From contig PNNP01000002.1 in assembly GCA_013824325.1 (NCBI GenBank), positions 1-37,688 of the forward strand: a stretch of 37,688 nucleotides of DNA. The letters run 5' to 3'. The translations under genes were made by a program, and so were the position numbers. The stretch's first letter is position 1; each line of letters opens with the position of its first letter. This document shows positions 9,895 through 18,950 of the stretch, in pieces. Below the pieces are notes generated by a model. It was given only the letters and a program-made list of their open reading frames with translations, was not told the DNA's origin and did no database searches. Source of the stretch: Thermodesulfovibrio sp. (GTDB lineage Bacteria; Nitrospirota; Thermodesulfovibrionia; Thermodesulfovibrionales; Dissulfurispiraceae).

Positions 9895-10638
9895 GTGAAC
9901 GAACAACTACAACTTTTAATTGAGCTGCAGAAGCTCGATTCCGCCATTTTGTCAGCAAAAGTTAAGATTGATACAATACCTTCTAAAATCTCTTCAGAGG
10001 AAGCCCCGCTTAAAAATATCCAGACTTCCCATGAAAGTGTAAAGCAAAAGCATACCCTTCTTGAGAAAAAGAAGAGGGATAAAGAACGGGAAATTGAGGA
10101 CATAAACGAAAAAATAAAAAAACTGAAAGGCAGAACATCTGAAATCAAGACAAACAAGGAATATCAGGCACACCTCAGGGAAATAGAAAAACTGGAGAAT
10201 GATATAGGGTCAGTCGAGGATGAACTGCTCTCAATAATGGAGTCTCTTGAAGAGTCATCAAAACTCATGGAAACAGGGTATGCCCGCGCAGCAGAAGAAA
10301 AATTAAGAATAGACGCAATAAAAAATGAGCTCGAAAAAGAGGCCACTAAATGCGAGGATGAACTAAAAAAACTCAAAGAGGACAGGAAAAAATTAACAGA
10401 TAAAATAGACCCTGAAATCCTTAACCTGTATATGAACCGCCTCAAAACAACTCAGGGTCTCGCTGTTGTTGAAGCCAAAAATGAGGTGTGTCTGGGGTGC
10501 AATATCCACATCCCTCCCCAGCTATTTGTTGGAATAAAGAGCAATGAAAACATAATCACATGTCCGCAGTGCAGAAGAGTCCTTTACTATGTCAGACCCG
10601 AAACCGACAGTCACATTTCAGCAGAGACCAATGCATAA
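9895..10638 (+). CDS. C4-type zinc ribbon / coiled-coil protein (DUF164-like)
   Basis: Long coiled coil then CLGCNIHIPPQ...CPQCRRVLYY; GTG start placed after the tRNA (RBS gaagaggt) because the ORF-track start lies inside the tRNA. Confidence 0.8.
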   Translation: MNEQLQLLIELQKLDSAILSAKVKIDTIPSKISSEEAPLKNIQTSHESVKQKHTLLEKKKRDKEREIEDINEKIKKLKGRTSEIKTNKEYQAHLREIEKLENDIGSVEDELLSIMESLEESSKLMETGYARAAEEKLRIDAIKNELEKEATKCEDELKKLKEDRKKLTDKIDPEILNLYMNRLKTTQGLAVVEAKNEVCLGCNIHIPPQLFVGIKSNENIITCPQCRRVLYYVRPETDSHISAETNA

Positions 10639-11038
10639 AAAAGCCTTGCTATTCTGTGACGGCGCATCAAGCGGCAATCCCGGAGATTCAGGAATAGGCG
10701 TGGTACTGCTGATTGATGAAAAGAGATTTAAATTTTCCGAGTATATAGGAAAAGCTACCAATAACATTGCAGAATACAAAGCCCTTATAAAAGGACTTCG
10801 TGAAGCAAAAAGACACGGCGCAGCTACAGTAGCCATCTATGCGGATTCAGAGCTGATGGTAAAACATATATCAGGGGAATACAGGGTAAAGAGCGCAAAC
10901 CTGATAAACCTTTATGAGCAGGCTGTGTCATTATTAAAAGAATTCAAGGTTTTTACCATAATCCATATACCCCGCGAAAAAAATGCAGAAGCTGATGAAC
11001 TTGCGAAGTCCGCAATATTTAAAAAATACTTGGGTTAA
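10631..11038 (+). CDS. Ribonuclease HI-like protein
   Basis: LLFCDGASSGNPGDSGIGVVL, NNIAEYKALIKGL, IYADSELMVKHISGEY, REKNAEADELAKSA; alternative upstream start at 10589. Confidence 0.88.
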   Translation: MHKKALLFCDGASSGNPGDSGIGVVLLIDEKRFKFSEYIGKATNNIAEYKALIKGLREAKRHGAATVAIYADSELMVKHISGEYRVKSANLINLYEQAVSLLKEFKVFTIIHIPREKNAEADELAKSAIFKKYLG

Positions 11039-11082
11039 TTTTTTTATTTACTTATAAACAAATTTTATGATATGATTTTTTC

Positions 11083-12006
11083 ATGGGAATGGAAGACCAT
11101 AAATTAAAAGTCTTTTGTACCGTAGCAGAAACAAAAAGTTTTTCAAAAACCTCAGAGATTATCCACCTAACCCAGCCTGCTGTGAGTCTTCAGATTCAGG
11201 CACTTGAAGAGCTCTATGAGACAAAGCTCTTTGACAGGTCAAGCGGCACCATCAACTTTACACCCTCAGGTGAACTTCTTTACAAATATGCAAAGGATAT
11301 CCTCGCCCTCTATGCAGTAGCTGAAAAGGAGATAGGCAAGATAACAGGGCTGATAAGGGGAAGCATAAAAATCGGTGCAGGCACAACAATAGGCAACTAT
11401 ATACTTCCAAGCGTAGTAGTTGATTTCAAAAAGACCCACCCCAAAATTAAAATCCATGTCCTCATCGGCAATACAAAAAGAATAATGGAACTATTGAATG
11501 CAGGAGTTGTTGACCTTGGAATCGTTGGAGAGGTGACATCCAAAAATAAGTTAACTGTTGAACCTATGATACTGGATGAACTTTATTGTATCGTGCCTGC
11601 TATTCACCCGTGGGCAAAAAAGAAGATAGTCTCAATTCTCGAAATAACCAAAGAGCCCTTTGTTTTCAGAGAAGAAGGTTCAGGCACAAGACAGATAATA
11701 GAGGATTATCTTTCAAAACACGGTGTCAATATCAGCGACCTGCATATTGCATTGATACTTGGAAGCACCGGCTCAATAAAGGAGGCTGTTGAAAAAGGCA
11801 TGGGCGTATCGCTCGTCTCCAAATGGGCAGTAAAAAAAGAGGTCAAATACGGCAGCCTGAAGCTGATTGTTCCAAAAGAAGGAAAAATACTCAGAGAGTT
11901 TTCAATAGTAATGCTGAAAAATACCGTGATGTCACATGCAGTGGATGAATTTATCTCATATCTTAAAGCATATCCGTATGATAATCTGCTGGACTTCAAG
12001 CCCTGA
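11083..12006 (+). CDS. LysR-family transcriptional regulator, possibly selenium-metabolism associated
   Basis: N-terminal wHTH KTSEIIHLTQPAVSLQIQALEELYETKLFDR; LysR substrate domain; convergent neighbour of selD. Confidence 0.85.
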   Translation: MGMEDHKLKVFCTVAETKSFSKTSEIIHLTQPAVSLQIQALEELYETKLFDRSSGTINFTPSGELLYKYAKDILALYAVAEKEIGKITGLIRGSIKIGAGTTIGNYILPSVVVDFKKTHPKIKIHVLIGNTKRIMELLNAGVVDLGIVGEVTSKNKLTVEPMILDELYCIVPAIHPWAKKKIVSILEITKEPFVFREEGSGTRQIIEDYLSKHGVNISDLHIALILGSTGSIKEAVEKGMGVSLVSKWAVKKEVKYGSLKLIVPKEGKILREFSIVMLKNTVMSHAVDEFISYLKAYPYDNLLDFKP

Positions 12007-12022
12007 GTGATAGAATCACTCA
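12004..12022. terminator. Hairpin overlapping both convergent stop codons (LysR / selD)
   Basis: TGAGTGAT-AGA-ATCACTCA perfect 8-bp stem. Confidence 0.45.
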
Positions 12023-13026
12023 ATCAGAATTCTGCCTGAACCCTTAACCACCCTGCCAATCACAGAAAAAAACAATGATGAATCCTTAAATGCCTTAATA
12101 TTTTCCTCTTTCATGGTTATTAAAAGTCCGCCTGAGGTTTGCGGGTCAGACAGCAGAAGCTTTCTTTCATCAGAGATAGCGGAAGAGAATTCAACTTTTC
12201 CAACAAGAAAACGGAGGTTGTTATATGCCCCTTCAGGAACCATGCCTGCATTTATCATTTGAAGCACATTGTCAAGAATGGGAATATTATTACTATTTAT
12301 TACGAAATCAATATGCGAATCCCTTACCATGTTATAAGCATGTCCCAGCAAGCCAAATCCTGTTACATCAGTGCATGCAGTAGCATCCGCTTTTAACGCC
12401 AATTCTGATGCTTTATCATTCAGCGTCAGCATCCAGTCAACAGCAGGCTTCATTTCATCATCGGTAATTTTGCCGCCCTTGAGCGCTGTGCTCAGAATAC
12501 CGACACCGAGTGGCTTGGTAATAATTATTATATCTCCTTCTGCTGCACCGGAAATTCTGAGTATCCTGTCCTTTTTTACTATACCTGTTACAGACAAGCC
12601 GAATTTAAGCTCTGAATCCTCAAAAGTGTGCCCGCCGATGAGAACAGCGCCTGCCCTGTTCAATGAACTGACAGCACCCCTTAATATTTCTTTTAAGACA
12701 ATCGGTTCATAATCGCATGAAGCAAATCCTGCTATGGCAAGCGCTGAAACAGGCATGCCTCCCATTGCATACACATCGCTTAATGAATTAATGGCGCTTA
12801 CTGCTCCAAATGTGAAGGGGTCATTGACTACAGGCGTTATTACATCAACGGTTTCAACTATTGCATTATTATCAATCAGATAAACTCCTGCATCATCTCC
12901 GGGTCCTACAATTACATTGAGGTTTCCCTCAGATTGAATGCCGCTTAGGATTTCCTCAAGGTCCGACGGACCTATCTTTCCGGCTCAACCTGCAGCCTTT
13001 ACTTTTTCTGTAAGTCTGTAGTCCAT
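12016..13026 (-). CDS. selD: Selenide, water dikinase with in-frame UGA (selenocysteine at codon 14)
   Basis: Reading through TGA (12985-12987) extends the ORF-track fragment to MDYRLTEKVKAAGU-AGKIGPSDLEEILSGIQ...VGPGDDAGVYLIDNNAIVETVDVITPVVNDPFTFGAVSAINSLSDVYAMGG..., the expected SelD N-terminus. Confidence 0.93.
12953..12973 (-). promoter_or_regulatory. Bacterial SECIS hairpin immediately 3' of the selD UGA
   Basis: After UGA: 11 nt, then AGGTCC-GTC-GGACCT (6-bp stem, loop starting with G, 17 nt between UGA and loop); coordinates approximate. Confidence 0.75.
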
Positions 13027-13171
13027 AGTCTGACTATTATACTCGAATATAAAAAAAGAGGTAAACTTTTATATGGCTATTTACAACTTAAATTTTTGGC
13101 TTAAAATAATTTTTAAATGATATAATTGTATATACCAGTCCAAGCGGCAGTTCTTAAAGGGTAATTATTAA

Positions 13172-13276
13172 AATGATAGAAAGGGAATCTTTGAAGAAGG
13201 TTTTAACTTTCTACCTAAACCCATTCCGCCAACCAAACTTTTAGAAACGGTAAGGAGGATACTGAATAAACAATAA
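13172..13276 (+). pseudogene. Remnant of response-regulator receiver domain C-terminus
   Basis: Open fragment NDRKGIFEEGFNFLPKPIPPTKLLETVRRILNKQ* without start or the rest of a REC domain. Confidence 0.55.
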
Positions 13277-13524
13277 ATGATGCAAGATGTAATTTTAAAG
13301 GCAGACTAAAATATCCTGACCGGATTGAGAGTTTTTATTGACAAAGATATAAACATTTTGTATGCTAAATACAAATATTCTGCATTATCCCGCCAAATAG
13401 GGATGAGCTATATTAATAACTAAACCAAAAAGTAAAATTCGAAATTGAGGAACTCTTTAATCTTGATTCCTTTTATATTTTAATTTTTGAACTTCAATCA
13501 ATATAATCCAGAGAGGTAAAAACC

Positions 13525-14787
13525 ATGGAAAACTATATTTCAATCTCGGAATTGAAACAAAAAAGTATTAACAACCTCGCTACCATTGCAAAGGAACTCA
13601 ATGTTGACGGCGCAACAGGAATGCGGAAACAGGAGCTGATATTCGCTATCCTTCAGGCACAATCAGAAAAAGCCGGAAGTGTTTACGGCGCCGGCGTTCT
13701 TGAAATCCTGCCTGACGGCTTTGGCTTTCTCCGCTCGCTTGATTACAGCTATCTTCCTTCACCGGATGATATATATGTATCGCCGTCGCAGATAAGAAGA
13801 TTCTCCCTCAGAACAGGAGATTACATATCAGGACAGATAAGACCGCCTAAGGAAAACGAAAGATACTTTGCCCTGCTGAAGGTGGAAACCATAAATGACG
13901 AATCCCCTGAGGACAATGTAAGCAGGCCGCTGTTTGATAACCTTACACCGTACTACCCGACAGAAAAAGTAAATCTTGAATATGATTCAAATGATTTCTG
14001 CACACGTGTTATGGACCTTATAACACCCATAGGCAAGGGACAGCGCGGGCTCATAGTTGCAGCTCCGAGAACAGGAAAGACGATGCTACTTCAGTCAATA
14101 GCAAAGGCGATCAAAAAGAACCACACGGAGATACACCTGATAATACTCCTTATTGATGAGAGACCCGAAGAGGTCACAGACTGGAAAAGACAGGTGAACG
14201 CCTCAGAGATTATAAGCTCAACCTTTGATGAACCTTCACAGAGGCACTGTCAGGTCTCGGAAATGGTTATTGAAAGGGCTAAAAGACTCGTGGAGGAAAA
14301 AAGGGATGTTGTTATTCTCCTTGACAGCATAACAAGGCTTGCAAGGGCATACAATACAATAACGCCTGCCAGCGGAAAGGTACTTTCAGGCGGTCTCGAT
14401 GCCAATGCCCTTCAGAGGCCTAAGAGATTCTTCGGAACTGCAAGAAATATTGAGGAAGGCGGCAGTCTTACAATAATTGCAACATCGCTTGTTGATACAG
14501 GCAGCAGGATGGATGATGTAATCTTTGAAGAGTTTAAAGGAACCGGCAATATGGAGCTTCACCTTGACCGCAAACTCGTGGACAAGAGAATCTTCCCGAG
14601 CATGGATATAAATGCATCCGGAACAAGAAAGGAAGAACTTCTTGTTGACACGGATGTCTTGAACAAGATGTGGATTCTCAGAAAAGTCCTTAATCCTCTG
14701 AGCACTGTTGAGAGCATGGAATTCCTCCTCAGCAAGCTGAAAGGGACAAAGATCAACAAAGAATTCCTCGAAATGATGAATAAATAA
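13525..14787 (+). CDS. rho: Transcription termination factor Rho
   Basis: [71 protein letters not shown]. Confidence 0.97.
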   Translation: MENYISISELKQKSINNLATIAKELNVDGATGMRKQELIFAILQAQSEKAGSVYGAGVLEILPDGFGFLRSLDYSYLPSPDDIYVSPSQIRRFSLRTGDYISGQIRPPKENERYFALLKVETINDESPEDNVSRPLFDNLTPYYPTEKVNLEYDSNDFCTRVMDLITPIGKGQRGLIVAAPRTGKTMLLQSIAKAIKKNHTEIHLIILLIDERPEEVTDWKRQVNASEIISSTFDEPSQRHCQVSEMVIERAKRLVEEKRDVVILLDSITRLARAYNTITPASGKVLSGGLDANALQRPKRFFGTARNIEEGGSLTIIATSLVDTGSRMDDVIFEEFKGTGNMELHLDRKLVDKRIFPSMDINASGTRKEELLVDTDVLNKMWILRKVLNPLSTVESMEFLLSKLKGTKINKEFLEMMNK

Positions 14788-14790
14788 AGA

Positions 14791-15186
14791 ATGACACTTC
14801 AAGATGACAGTTTCTGTTTTGTCTGCGGCAAAAAAAACCCGCAGGGACTAAAGCTATCCTTCCACTATTCCAATGGCGGAATCGTCTCTGAATTCACCCC
14901 TTCAAAAATACATCAGGGCTATAAAGACATAATACACGGAGGGATAATAACGTCTGTGCTTGATGAGGCAATGATACAGGCAGCAATAGCCGAGGGAATG
15001 ACTCCTCTGACTGCGGAGATAACTGTAAGATTCAAAAAACCCTTGCTGGCAAATGAAGAAACTATTGTTGAAGCAGAGATAACAAAGAAAGATTCAAGAC
15101 TGACAGAGGCAAGTTCACGTCTTTTAAAGAAAGATACAGGCGATATTATCGCCGAGGCATCCGCCAAAATGGTTCTATCAAAATAA
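14791..15186 (+). CDS. PaaI-like hotdog-fold thioesterase
   Basis: CFVCGKKNPQGL...HQGYKDIIHGGIITSVLDEAM...LTAEITVRFKKPL. Confidence 0.85.
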   Translation: MTLQDDSFCFVCGKKNPQGLKLSFHYSNGGIVSEFTPSKIHQGYKDIIHGGIITSVLDEAMIQAAIAEGMTPLTAEITVRFKKPLLANEETIVEAEITKKDSRLTEASSRLLKKDTGDIIAEASAKMVLSK

Positions 15187-15238
15187 TCTTTTCTTTAGTC
15201 CAGTTTAAAATTCTCCTGTTTCCTGTTATTATGTACAT

Positions 15239-17299
15239 ATGAAAGGTCATTTCCTGATTATAGGCATACTTGTATTGGTAGTTTCTGTTCTTATTACTTT
15301 AAACATCTTTTTTCAGCAATCACTCCAGATGGAAATTGCAGGACAATTTAATGAGCAGCAATACCTTATCTCAAAATCTATTGCTGAAAATATAGGAGAA
15401 TATATACATTTCTTAAAGGAAGACGTTCTTTCAATTGTCAGTATACTTTCAAAAATGGATATTAACAACAAAAATGACTTTGAGTGGTTAGCAAAAGATG
15501 TTATTAGAAAAAAGATAACAATTAAGACAACCCTTTTAATTTTAAACTCTCGCGGTAATATTGTTTTTATGCAGGGTGAAAGAAACTCCCATTATCCTGT
15601 TCCCTCCGAGATATTAAAACAGACAAAAGGTTTATCCTCGGGTTCCGTAAATATATTAGAAACACCATCCACCCTTCATATTACAGCTACCGTATATAAA
15701 CAAAATATGCTCAAGAATATAATTGTTCTTTCAGTCAGGATAAATGATATAGCGAATCATTTTATTACTGACACATCCACCAGCGAGGATCCACAAAGCG
15801 GGAATTATGTCTGTCTACTCGATAAAAACGGAAACCTCCTTTACCACCCTCCCCAGCAATCTATGGTTGAAAAAAATATTCGCAATGCAGATTCCACGTG
15901 TTTTAAATGTCATTTAAATTTTGAACTTGAGGAGATGATAATAGAAGGCAAAACCAAAAATAACAACAAATATATTGCGCCTTTCAATCAGGACAAGATT
16001 CTGGCATTTTCCAAGGTTGATATAAATAATCTTTTATGGACAGTTATTGTATCAGCGCCTTATTCTGAGGTAACCCGCACCACACAGCAGAGCATGAAGT
16101 TTTACTCCTATCTCATAATTTCCATTTTGATAACAACAATCCTCGTCTCAACAGCGCTCATAGCGTTCAACAAGAAAAGGATACAGGCGAATGAGATAGC
16201 AAAGAGACAAAAGGCAATGGAAAAATACGCCATTGAATTAGAAGAACAGGTAAGCACAAGAACTGAAGAACTTCTTACAGAAAAAGAAAAACTAAATACC
16301 ATCGTTAGCACCATAGGGGCAGGAATCATACTATTCAACAAACAGGGTGAGATTCAATGGGCAAACCAGATGATTAAGGATATGTCAGGTTCCGATGTTG
16401 TAGGAACGACCTGCGATGAATTGTATTCAAAGTGCGAGATTATAGGCCCTTATTCACTGAAAAACGATGTTGAGACAGTAATCATGTCCAACCTGTTTGG
16501 GAAAAAAGGCAAATACTTTCAGGTTATCACTGCGCCGGTGAAGGGAGAAAGCGGTGAAATTTATGCACATATCCAGCTTATACAAGATGTCACGGAAATA
16601 AAGAAGATGGAAGAACAAATGACAACTTCAGAGAAACTTGCTTCAATTGGCAGGCTTGCAGCAGGTATTGCTCATGAGATAGGGAATCCCCTGACTTCCA
16701 TATTTTCCTTCGTACAGATACTGAGGGAGATTGAACAGGAAGAATTCAAGAAAGACAGCCTTAAAACTATTTCATTTCACATAAACAGGATTTCAGAAAT
16801 TCTGAAACAGCTTTCGGGCTTCTCAAAAATGCCTATCGGAGAGCCAAATCTGTGCAAGATAAATGATGTAATAGAAACATCTATTAACCTAATCCAATAT
16901 GATAAAAAGGCAAAAGACATAGATATCAATGAAGCGCTTTCTCCTGCCCTGCCTGATGTTACCGTAGACTGCAACCAGCTTTCACAGGTATTTGTCAACC
17001 TCATACTCAATGCCATAGATGCCATGCCTAATGGAGGGGAACTTACAGTCAGAAGTTTTGTAAAAGAAAATAACATTGTTGTACAATTCAAAGACCAGGG
17101 GATAGGGATTCCAAAGGAAAACCTTATAAAGATATTTGACCCGTTTTATACAACCAAGGAAAAAGGTACGGGATTGGGCCTTGCTGTAAGTTATAATATC
17201 ATCGAAAAAATGAACGGGACACTCACTGTTGAAAGTGAAGTAAATAAAGGGAGTACTTTTAACATTACTATACCGATAAAAAGGAGAAGCGACACATAA
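15239..17299 (+). CDS. Sensor histidine kinase: TM-periplasmic (Cache-like) domain with CXXCH-TM-PAS-HisKA-HATPase
   Basis: N-terminal TM, STCFKCH motif at 15899-15913, second TM, EKLASIGRLAAGIAHEIGNPLTSI H-box, DQGIGIPKENLIKIFDPFYTTKEKGTGLGLAVS. Confidence 0.93.
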   Translation: MKGHFLIIGILVLVVSVLITLNIFFQQSLQMEIAGQFNEQQYLISKSIAENIGEYIHFLKEDVLSIVSILSKMDINNKNDFEWLAKDVIRKKITIKTTLLILNSRGNIVFMQGERNSHYPVPSEILKQTKGLSSGSVNILETPSTLHITATVYKQNMLKNIIVLSVRINDIANHFITDTSTSEDPQSGNYVCLLDKNGNLLYHPPQQSMVEKNIRNADSTCFKCHLNFELEEMIIEGKTKNNNKYIAPFNQDKILAFSKVDINNLLWTVIVSAPYSEVTRTTQQSMKFYSYLIISILITTILVSTALIAFNKKRIQANEIAKRQKAMEKYAIELEEQVSTRTEELLTEKEKLNTIVSTIGAGIILFNKQGEIQWANQMIKDMSGSDVVGTTCDELYSKCEIIGPYSLKNDVETVIMSNLFGKKGKYFQVITAPVKGESGEIYAHIQLIQDVTEIKKMEEQMTTSEKLASIGRLAAGIAHEIGNPLTSIFSFVQILREIEQEEFKKDSLKTISFHINRISEILKQLSGFSKMPIGEPNLCKINDVIETSINLIQYDKKAKDIDINEALSPALPDVTVDCNQLSQVFVNLILNAIDAMPNGGELTVRSFVKENNIVVQFKDQGIGIPKENLIKIFDPFYTTKEKGTGLGLAVSYNIIEKMNGTLTVESEVNKGSTFNITIPIKRRSDT

Positions 17300-17306
17300 A
17301 AAGCAT

Positions 17307-18659
17307 ATGAAACCCAAAATATTAATAGTAGATGATGAACCTGATATATGCAAGGCACTCGAATTTTTGCTGAAGAGAGAGGATTATGATGTAACATCCG
17401 TTAACAGCGGCGAGGATGCAATAGAAAAGATTAAGAAGGTGAGTTTTGATGCAATACTTACCGATATAAGAATGGGAAAAGTTGATGGTATTATGGTGCT
17501 GGAGAAAGCAAGAGAGATATGTCCTGATACTCCGGTAATAATGATGACCGCTTTTGCCTCTATAGAGTCTGCAGTAGAAGCCATGAGAAAGGGGGCATAT
17601 GACTATATCGTTAAACCCTTTCTAAATGAGGAGATAAAACTAACAATAAGGAAAATCCTCGAACAGAGGAGAATAATAAGTGAAAATATTGCTCTTAAGC
17701 AACAAGTCAGCCAGCGTATTGCGTGCAAGGAATTCGTTGCAAACTCAGATGCCATGATAAAAATAATCGAAACCCTTGAAAAGGTGATACCTACAAAGAG
17801 CAATATTATGATTCTGGGAGAGAGCGGAACTGGAAAGGGGCTTATGGCAGAACTCGTCCACTGTAACAGCCAGAGGCGTGACAAGCCCTTCATCAGTATA
17901 AATTGCTCAGCCATCCCCGAAGGACTTCTTGAATCAGAACTCTTTGGTTACAAAAAGGGTGCATTCACCGGTGCTGTATCAGACAAGCTTGGACTAATTC
18001 CTCTTTCCAGCCAGGGAACTCTCTTTCTGGATGAAATAGGCGACATGCCTCCCAACCTGCAGGCAAAACTCCTGAAAGTGCTGGAAACCGGTGAAGTTTA
18101 TCCGTTAGGTGATACAAAACCCAAATTGGTAGACCTGAGAATAATTTCTGCAACTAATGTGGACAACATAGAAAACAGGATAGCAGAAGGAAAATTCAGA
18201 AAAGACCTTTACTGGAGATTAAATGTGATAGAAATAAAGATTCCGCCTTTAAGGGAAAGGTTGGAAGATATAGAGATACTTTCAAAACACTTTCTAAGAA
18301 AATTTACAGAGGAACATAAAAAGGATATAAAAGGGTTTGACCCCCAAACACTCGCTCTGTTCATCGATTACCAATGGCCCGGCAATGTAAGAGAACTAAA
18401 AAACACACTCGAGCGGGCAGTTGTTCTTGCAGAGGGCTCGATAATAACTGTCGCTGACCTGCCGGATAAATTACAGAAAGCCAAATATGAGAGGGAGCCC
18501 TCTACTCTTAAGGCATATCTCGGCAATTATGAAAAACACCTGCTTGTGTCTACTTATAAGGCTCTTAATAAAGACAAGGAAGCAATGGCTAAAACACTTG
18601 GAATAGACCTGGCAACGCTATACAGAAAACTCAAAAAGCATGGAATTGAAACCGAATGA
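17307..18659 (+). CDS. Sigma54-dependent NtrC-family response regulator
   Basis: REC domain (ILIVDDEPDIC, AILTDIRMG), AAA+ with GESGTGKG, GAFTGA motif, Fis-type HTH C-terminus. Confidence 0.96.
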   Translation: MKPKILIVDDEPDICKALEFLLKREDYDVTSVNSGEDAIEKIKKVSFDAILTDIRMGKVDGIMVLEKAREICPDTPVIMMTAFASIESAVEAMRKGAYDYIVKPFLNEEIKLTIRKILEQRRIISENIALKQQVSQRIACKEFVANSDAMIKIIETLEKVIPTKSNIMILGESGTGKGLMAELVHCNSQRRDKPFISINCSAIPEGLLESELFGYKKGAFTGAVSDKLGLIPLSSQGTLFLDEIGDMPPNLQAKLLKVLETGEVYPLGDTKPKLVDLRIISATNVDNIENRIAEGKFRKDLYWRLNVIEIKIPPLRERLEDIEILSKHFLRKFTEEHKKDIKGFDPQTLALFIDYQWPGNVRELKNTLERAVVLAEGSIITVADLPDKLQKAKYEREPSTLKAYLGNYEKHLLVSTYKALNKDKEAMAKTLGIDLATLYRKLKKHGIETE

Positions 18660-18943
18660 AAAAGCCATTTTATATCGGTGCTGCCTTTGGCGGTGTCTTA
18701 GGCATAGTTACAGCTCTTAGCATGGATGTCCTGTTAGGTCAAAATCCAGGAGGAGGCTGGAGTGAGGCTGTGGCAAATGATATGAACCGCCTTTTGAAAA
18801 CTAATTTCTCTACCAATAGTTCTATTGTTATCGCAGGAGTTATTTTTGTAATTGGTCTAATAGGAATTTTCGGGGCATTTGCAGGCGGCATTTTCGGTGT
18901 TATAATCGCCCGTTTTTTTGACAGTCTCACAAAAGAACCTTAA
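18656..18943 (+). CDS. Small membrane protein of unknown function
   Basis: 95 aa with two hydrophobic segments; start overlaps the response regulator stop. Confidence 0.65.
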   Translation: MKKPFYIGAAFGGVLGIVTALSMDVLLGQNPGGGWSEAVANDMNRLLKTNFSTNSSIVIAGVIFVIGLIGIFGAFAGGIFGVIIARFFDSLTKEP

Positions 18944-18950
18944 ACACTTC

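Noticed and set aside
12774-13026. selD looks frameshifted or truncated in the ORF track
   Set aside because: The frame is continuous apart from one UGA at the catalytic position with a SECIS-like hairpin, so selenocysteine is the better explanation.
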